From contig JAIUPQ010000009.1 in the NCBI GenBank assembly GCA_020161145.1, forward strand, positions 1 through 37,780: a stretch of 37,780 nt of DNA, given 5' to 3'. The translations under genes and the position numbers were made by a program. The stretch is from Pseudomonadota bacterium. GTDB lineage: Bacteria; Pseudomonadota; Gammaproteobacteria; Burkholderiales; Burkholderiaceae_C. The notes below the pieces were generated by a model. The model was given only the letters and a program-made list of their open reading frames with translations, was not told the DNA's origin and did no database searches. Shown piece after piece: positions 33,619-37,780 of this stretch (within the stretch, counting starts at the first letter, position 1; the number at the start of each line of letters is the position of its first letter).

Positions 33619-35229
33619 TCAGTTCACGCCCACGGCGCTCCAGGCATTGGCGACGGCCATGGCTTGCGTGCTGCCACTGCCGTACAGGTCGTTGGCCGCT
33701 TTCAGCGTGGCCACGCGGGCGGCCGCGTAGTTGGTGTTGGAGGTCATGTAGACACTGAGCGCACGGTAGATGATCTTGGCCGCCGCATCGGCCCCAATGC
33801 CGGCCAGATTGCCCACGCCGCCCGTGGCTGTCTTGGTGTCGCCGGCCTTGCACGACGGCGAGGTCTTGCCGCCAGCCGGGGCGCTGCCCTGCCACAGCAG
33901 GTAGAAGAAGTGGTTGCCCACACCGGATGAGTAGTGCACGTTCAGGCTGCCCACGGTGGGGTAGTAGCAGTCGGCCGACGCGCCATCCAGATTGGGCTGG
34001 TACATGCGGCGCAGCGGGGCGGTGGGGAACATCTGCTCGCCGATGTCGCCATCGACCGGGTCGGCCGGGTTGTTGGCGTAGGCCTCGACCATGTTGCCTA
34101 TCATGTCGGAAATGGACTCGTTGAGGGCGCCGGACTCCTGGGAGTAGATCAGGCCGGCCGTGCGCGAGGTCACGCCGTGGGTCATCTCGTGGCCGGCCAC
34201 GTCCAGCCCCAGGAGGCCAGGATTGCTGCGGTCCTTCATCTTGGAGTAGGACATGCAAAAGCAGCTGTCGCTCCACGAGGCGTTGTAGAACAGACCGAAG
34301 GGGCCGGTGCCGCCGTGCACCTTGGAGGTGGCGCCCACGCCGTCGTTGGCGATGCCGTTGCGTCCCAGCACGTTGAGGTAGTAGTCCCAGGTCATCGCGT
34401 GGCCGTAGGTGGCGTCGGCGGCGTCGGTCAGGTTGGCCGTCTTCTTGCTGTGTTTGCCGTTGCCGTAGGTGGCGGTGGCGCTGGTGATCAAGGTGCCGCC
34501 GTTGGAGCCCAGTTGGCCGCCGTTGAGGTCGACGGTCTTGTGGCCGCCACGGGTGAGGTCGCGCAGCACATAGCTGCCGTCGGCTTGCTTGTCGCCACGC
34601 AGCGACACGTTGCCGCTGTACTGGGTCTTGCCGGTCATGGGGGCGTCGTAGGTCTGGGTGTCGCTCCAGCGGTCCAGCACCTTGCCGCGATGGGCGTCGA
34701 TGATGACGATTTCATTGGCCACCATGCCCAGATGGCGGCTGGGCACGGTGATGGCCCAGGCCAGTTGGGGCTTGGCGCTGCGGGCATAGATCACCCGCTC
34801 GGCAGCCAGGCTCTGGCTGCGGGCCTCGGTGGCGGCGTCGTCACCCATGGCGGTCAGGGCGGCGCTGGAGGCGGCATCGGCCAACAATGTCGGGGTCACC
34901 GACAGCGCGGGTGCGCTGTTCAAGGTTTCCGAGATGGCGGTGAGGGCACCGCCGGCATTGCTGTGCACCACCAGGTCGCCGCCGATGACGCGCAGGCCCA
35001 GGTAGTCGCGGGCGAAACGCACGTGTTCGCTGCCGTTGGCATCGACGATGACGTCACGCACGTTGAAGGTGTGGCCGCTGGTGCCGGCGCGAGCGGCGAT
35101 GTCGGCGCTTTGCAGATGCCCCAGCGCGCGGGCCACGGCCGGATGGTTGGCATCAGGCGCGGCCAGGGCGGCCGTGCTCAGGGTGGCGGCGAGCGCCAGC
35201 AGGTGGGGACGAAAGTTGAGTGAACGCAT
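33619..35229 (-). CDS. Secreted M4-family (thermolysin-like) metallopeptidase
   Basis: This 536-aa preproenzyme has a signal peptide (about 1-24), then an FTP/PepSY propeptide (about 25-190: inhibitor and chaperone of folding). The catalytic domain follows, with HEMTH (H347, E348, H351), the third zinc ligand E371 in GALNESISD, and H440 in HYSSGVGNHFFYLL as the transition-state histidine. CFC near 323-325 may form a disulfide with other cysteines. This is a vibriolysin/pseudolysin-type protease that degrades extracellular protein. CAGGAG precedes the ATG. It has its own terminator (33571-33596), and a collapsed paralogue remnant lies just upstream. Confidence 0.93.
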   Translation of the reverse strand: MRSLNFRPHLLALAATLSTAALAAPDANHPAVARALGHLQSADIAARAGTSGHTFNVRDVIVDANGSEHVRFARDYLGLRVIGGDLVVHSNAGGALTAISETLNSAPALSVTPTLLADAASSAALTAMGDDAATEARSQSLAAERVIYARSAKPQLAWAITVPSRHLGMVANEIVIIDAHRGKVLDRWSDTQTYDAPMTGKTQYSGNVSLRGDKQADGSYVLRDLTRGGHKTVDLNGGQLGSNGGTLITSATATYGNGKHSKKTANLTDAADATYGHAMTWDYYLNVLGRNGIANDGVGATSKVHGGTGPFGLFYNASWSDSCFCMSYSKMKDRSNPGLLGLDVAGHEMTHGVTSRTAGLIYSQESGALNESISDMIGNMVEAYANNPADPVDGDIGEQMFPTAPLRRMYQPNLDGASADCYYPTVGSLNVHYSSGVGNHFFYLLWQGSAPAGGKTSPSCKAGDTKTATGGVGNLAGIGADAAAKIIYRALSVYMTSNTNYAAARVATLKAANDLYGSGSTQAMAVANAWSAVGVN

Positions 35230-35317
35230 GGAAAGCTCCTGTTTTTGGTGAGGGAAGGGAAGCGGGGTTACGGGCCACCAGGCCGCCGCCTTGTGGGTGG
35301 TCGGTCGGTTGGTGGTT

Positions 35318-35339
35318 GGGTTGGGAATGGGGGTCGGGG
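35318..35339 (+). repeat. Canonical G-quadruplex motif upstream of the peptidase gene
   Basis: Four G-runs of at least three (35318-35320, 35323-35325, 35329-35333, 35336-35339) are separated by loops of 2-3 nt (TT, AAT, TC), which satisfies the standard intramolecular G4 pattern on the plus strand. It sits in a G-rich stretch between the remnant of the second peptidase copy and the start of the intact gene, on the strand opposite to its mRNA. Confidence 0.6.
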
Positions 35340-35468
35340 TCAGTTCACGTCCGCGGCGCCTCAGGCATTGGCCGCAGCCTTGGCTTGGTCGTCGTGGGTT
35401 TGATGGCCGCCGCGCGCCACGGCGGCGGTGAGCGTCAACAGGTGGGGGCGAAACGACAGGGCTCGCAT
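35340..35468 (-). pseudogene. Collapsed remnant of a second M4 metallopeptidase gene
   Basis: Read on the minus strand, 35468 starts MRALSFRPHLLTLTAAV, which parallels the first residues of the neighbouring peptidase (MRSLNFRPHLLALAAT). After about 18 codons it jumps directly to a close copy of that protein's last residues. QAKAAANA-stop-GAADVN-stop aligns with QAMAVANAWSAVGVN-stop, the TGG for Trp having become TGA. About 490 codons are missing. The remnant is therefore the two ends of a duplicated gene joined by an internal deletion, with a later nonsense change. It cannot encode a functional protease; a 35-aa product is possible. Confidence 0.85.
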
Positions 35469-35577
35469 ACCGGTCTCCAGGGCGGAAATGTGTAACTGAA
35501 TTCGAGCAGGCCGCCAGCGCGCCGTGATGCGGGGTAACCCTGGTTGCTGCCCCTTCCCCCCTAGTTCCGCAGTGCGT

Positions 35578-37632
35578 TCAGGCTCGCGCCCAGTCCAGCT
35601 CGGCGCCAAACCAGCGGGTGACTTGGGCGCGGGCGATGGCCGGGTGGTGTTGCCAGAGGTGGACGGCGGTGGCGCGGGCTTGATCCAGCCAGCCCGCATC
35701 GCGCTCAGGCTCGGCAAAGCGCAGGATGCCGGCGCCGGATTGGCGCGTACCCAGCCATTCACCAGGGCCGCGCAAGGCCAGGTCGCGGCGGGCGATCTCG
35801 AAGCCGTCGCTGGTTTCCAGCATGGCGCGCAGCCGCTCGCGACCGGCAGATGAAAGTGGAGGGCTGTGCAGCAGCACGCAGGCACTGGCCGCCGCCCCAC
35901 GGCCCACGCGGCCGCGCAACTGGTGCAACTGGGCCAGGCCAAAGCGCTCGGCATGCTCGATGATCATCAGGCTGGCGTTGGGTACGTCCACACCCACCTC
36001 GACCACGGTGGTGGCCACCAGCACCTGGATGTGGTTGGCCGCGAAGGCCTGCATGACAGCGGCTTTGTCGGCGGCCTTGAGCCGGCCGTGCAGCAGGCCG
36101 ACCTGAATGCCGGGCAGGGCCGCGCAGAGGTCGGCGCGGGTGGCGATGGCGGTCTGCAGATCGAGCTTTTCGGACTCCTCGATCAGCGGGCAGACCCAGT
36201 AGGCCTGGCGGCCGGCGTCGATTTGCGCGCGCACCCGCTCGATGACTTGCGGCCTTCGGGCGTCGCTGAGCACCTTGGTCAGGATGGGGGTGCGGCCCGG
36301 GGGCAACTGGTCGATGGTGCTGACGTCGACGTCGGCCAGTTGCGTCATGGCCAGCGTGCGCGGGATGGGGGTGGCGCTCATCATCAGCAGATGAGGCTCG
36401 AAGCTGCCCTCGCCCTGGCGCAACGCCAGACGCTGGGCGACGCCGAAGCGGTGCTGTTCGTCAACGATGGCCAAGCCCAGCCGCGCAAAGCGCACGCCCT
36501 CCTGAATGACGGCCTGCGTGCCCACGGCGAGCAGGGTGTTGCCACTGGCCAGGGCCTCGATCTGCGCGGCCCGGGCGCGGCCTTTGCGGCTGCCGGTGAG
36601 CCAGGCCACGGGCAGGCCCAGGGGGGCCAGCCATTCGCGCAGCTTGCCGAAATGCTGCTCGGCCAGGATTTCGGTGGGGGCCATCAGCGCGCATTGCCAG
36701 CCGGCGTCGACGGCGCGCAGTGCGGCCAGCGCCGCCACCACGGTCTTGCCGGCGCCCACATCGCCTTGCAGCAGCCGGTGCATGGGACGGGTGCGGGCGA
36801 GGTCGGCGCTGATGTCATCTGCCACCCGCTGCTGGGCGGCGGTGAGGGCAAACGGCAGCGTGCCCAGCAAGGCGTCGTGGGCGCTACCGGCACGCGCAAC
36901 CAACGCAGGGGCATGGCGCCGCTCGCGCTCGCGCCGGGCCTGCCACTGGGAGAGCTGCTGCGCCAGCAATTCTTCGAAGATCAGCCGCTGCCAGGCGGGG
37001 TGACTGCGCTCGGCCAGCGTGGCCAGCGGCGCGTCGGCCGGCGGGTGGTGCAGATAGGCCAGCGCCTCGCGCAACGTGGGCAGGCCAGTGGGCACGGCCT
37101 GGGGGGGGAGGATTTCGGCCAGATCGGCACGCGCAAGGCCGGCATCCACGGCCTTGCGCACATAGGCTTGAGGCAATCCGGCGCTTGCCGGGTAGACCGG
37201 CGTCATCGTGGTGGGCAGTGGTGCGGGCTCACCGTCGGTCAATAGCCGCACGGCGGGATGCACCATCTCCAGGCCCAGCAGGCCGCCGCGCACCTCGCCG
37301 CGCACGCGCAGGCGGCGTCCCACCGCCCACGCCTTGACCTGGTTGGGGTAGTGGCGCAGGAAGCGCAGCATCAGTGCATCGCCCGCCGCGTCGGTCACGG
37401 TCAGGTGCAGCACCCGGTGCAGACCCTGGCCCGCCACCCGGCTGGCCGCCACGGTCACGTCCAATTGGGCCGTCTGGCCCGGCAGCAGGCGTGCCACGTG
37501 ACTCAGCCGGGTCTCGTCCTCCCAGCGCAGCGGCAGATGCAGCGCCAGCGCTTCCGGCCGGGTCAACCCCAGCTTGGCCAGCGCCTGGGCGGGGCCGCTG
37601 CGGGCTGGAGACGGCGGAGTGGGCGCAGGCAT
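35578..37632 (-). CDS. recG: ATP-dependent DNA helicase RecG
   Basis: This 684-aa superfamily 2 helicase regresses stalled replication forks and processes D-loops and R-loops. An N-terminal wedge/OB region (about 50-170) is followed by the motor. Walker A GDVGAGKT is at 290-297 (K296) and the DEQH box at 391-394 in VDEQHRFGVAQR. SATPIPRT, the helicase-C motifs from LLHGRLK through TTVVEVGVDVPNASLMII to QLRGRVGRG, and the RecG C-terminus complete it. The ATG at 37632 is chosen by family length; there is no Shine-Dalgarno, and CAAAAT lies 8 nt upstream. Confidence 0.95.
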   Translation of the reverse strand: MPAPTPPSPARSGPAQALAKLGLTRPEALALHLPLRWEDETRLSHVARLLPGQTAQLDVTVAASRVAGQGLHRVLHLTVTDAAGDALMLRFLRHYPNQVKAWAVGRRLRVRGEVRGGLLGLEMVHPAVRLLTDGEPAPLPTTMTPVYPASAGLPQAYVRKAVDAGLARADLAEILPPQAVPTGLPTLREALAYLHHPPADAPLATLAERSHPAWQRLIFEELLAQQLSQWQARRERERRHAPALVARAGSAHDALLGTLPFALTAAQQRVADDISADLARTRPMHRLLQGDVGAGKTVVAALAALRAVDAGWQCALMAPTEILAEQHFGKLREWLAPLGLPVAWLTGSRKGRARAAQIEALASGNTLLAVGTQAVIQEGVRFARLGLAIVDEQHRFGVAQRLALRQGEGSFEPHLLMMSATPIPRTLAMTQLADVDVSTIDQLPPGRTPILTKVLSDARRPQVIERVRAQIDAGRQAYWVCPLIEESEKLDLQTAIATRADLCAALPGIQVGLLHGRLKAADKAAVMQAFAANHIQVLVATTVVEVGVDVPNASLMIIEHAERFGLAQLHQLRGRVGRGAAASACVLLHSPPLSSAGRERLRAMLETSDGFEIARRDLALRGPGEWLGTRQSGAGILRFAEPERDAGWLDQARATAVHLWQHHPAIARAQVTRWFGAELDWARA

Positions 37633-37640
37633 GGCTGTGG

Positions 37641-37646
37641 ATTTTG
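37641..37646 (-). promoter_or_regulatory. -10-like CAAAAT close to the recG start
   Basis: On the minus strand CAAAAT ends 8 nt before the recG ATG with no Shine-Dalgarno between, the same geometry as at alr. No convincing -35 element is visible. Confidence 0.4.
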
Positions 37647-37756
37647 TGCCACGGCAACGGGCGAAATGCACGCAATTTATGAGCAAGGCGTTGCAAGTGC
37701 CTGTTGTGGCTGGAAAATGCGCGCCAACTGATTTTTGCTCTGGAGCGTTGTCCGCC

Positions 37757-37780
37757 ATGTCGTCTGCCGTCCGCCTGCTT
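37757..37780 (+). CDS. Possible start of a divergent gene, cut by the window end
   Basis: An ATG at 37757 opens a frame of eight codons (MSSAVRLL) to the end of the window, with GGAGCG about 9 nt upstream. The position, divergent from recG, is where queA lies in related genomes, but eight residues cannot show this. Confidence 0.25.

Larger units (their letters stand above)
35230..35577. other. Gap between the M4 peptidase and recG genes
   Basis: This 348-nt stretch has no intact gene. It contains the peptidase leader region (good Shine-Dalgarno, no clear promoter hexamers), the G-rich G4 motif at 35318-35339, the collapsed second peptidase at 35340-35468, and about 110 nt before the recG stop in which I see nothing further. 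Confidence 0.6.

Overview
The window is GC-rich, gene-dense chromosomal DNA, most likely from a betaproteobacterium of the order Burkholderiales and probably the family Comamonadaceae. This rests on base composition, the protein families, and gene strings such as recA-recX-sucC-sucD-terC-pilA and recG close to oxyR. That taxonomic reading is inference. No rRNA, tRNA, CRISPR array or intact mobile element was seen.

Layout. (1) About 1-3260 is visibly poorer in G+C and looks like a foreign or scarred segment. It holds a truncated MAPEG-like gene start, a divergent pair of a Cys/Met-metabolism PLP lyase and an Lrp/AsnC regulator, a fragment of an IS256-type transposase, and a nucleotidyltransferase-fold gene. 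(2) 3272-7981 is a minus-strand run: lplT, an EamA exporter, glutathione peroxidase, a lipoprotein hydrolase and an aromatic/aspartate aminotransferase, several joined by 4-nt ATGA overlaps. (3) 8058-15407 holds alr, a GlsB/YeaQ protein, rsmE (minus), purB, pyrF and a large hybrid histidine kinase. (4) 15415-17706 pairs a PglL/Wzy-type O-oligosaccharyltransferase with a type IV pilin that has a sigma-54-like promoter. (5) 17898-22288 is a compact signalling cluster: PP2C phosphatase, FHA protein, CHASE2 adenylate cyclase and class II cyclic-nucleotide phosphodiesterase. The last two overlap by 4 nt. (6) 22353-27301 carries terC, sucD, sucC, recX, a SnoaL-like protein and recA with a LexA box. 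(7) 27407-30395 has a MarR regulator, an SRPBCC protein, a tautomerase, a small membrane protein, a DUF4124 protein and pth. (8) 30404-33549 holds an ArgP-like LysR regulator divergent from alanine dehydrogenase, then oxyR. (9) 33619-37632 holds a secreted M4 metallopeptidase, a collapsed remnant of a second copy, and recG. The last bases may begin another gene.

How the genes work together. The clearest module makes and destroys cyclic AMP (membrane CHASE2 cyclase plus phosphodiesterase) next to a phospho-Thr reader (FHA) and eraser (PP2C), with no Ser/Thr kinase in the window. Pilin and its probable glycosyltransferase sit together. Oxidative-stress functions (gpx, oxyR) and SOS functions (recA with LexA box, recX) are scattered among housekeeping genes.

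A pattern across the window is that six unrelated genes (alr, rsmE, pyrF, pth, oxyR, recG) have a -10-like hexamer only 6-8 nt before the start codon and no usable Shine-Dalgarno. This suggests leaderless or near-leaderless mRNAs.
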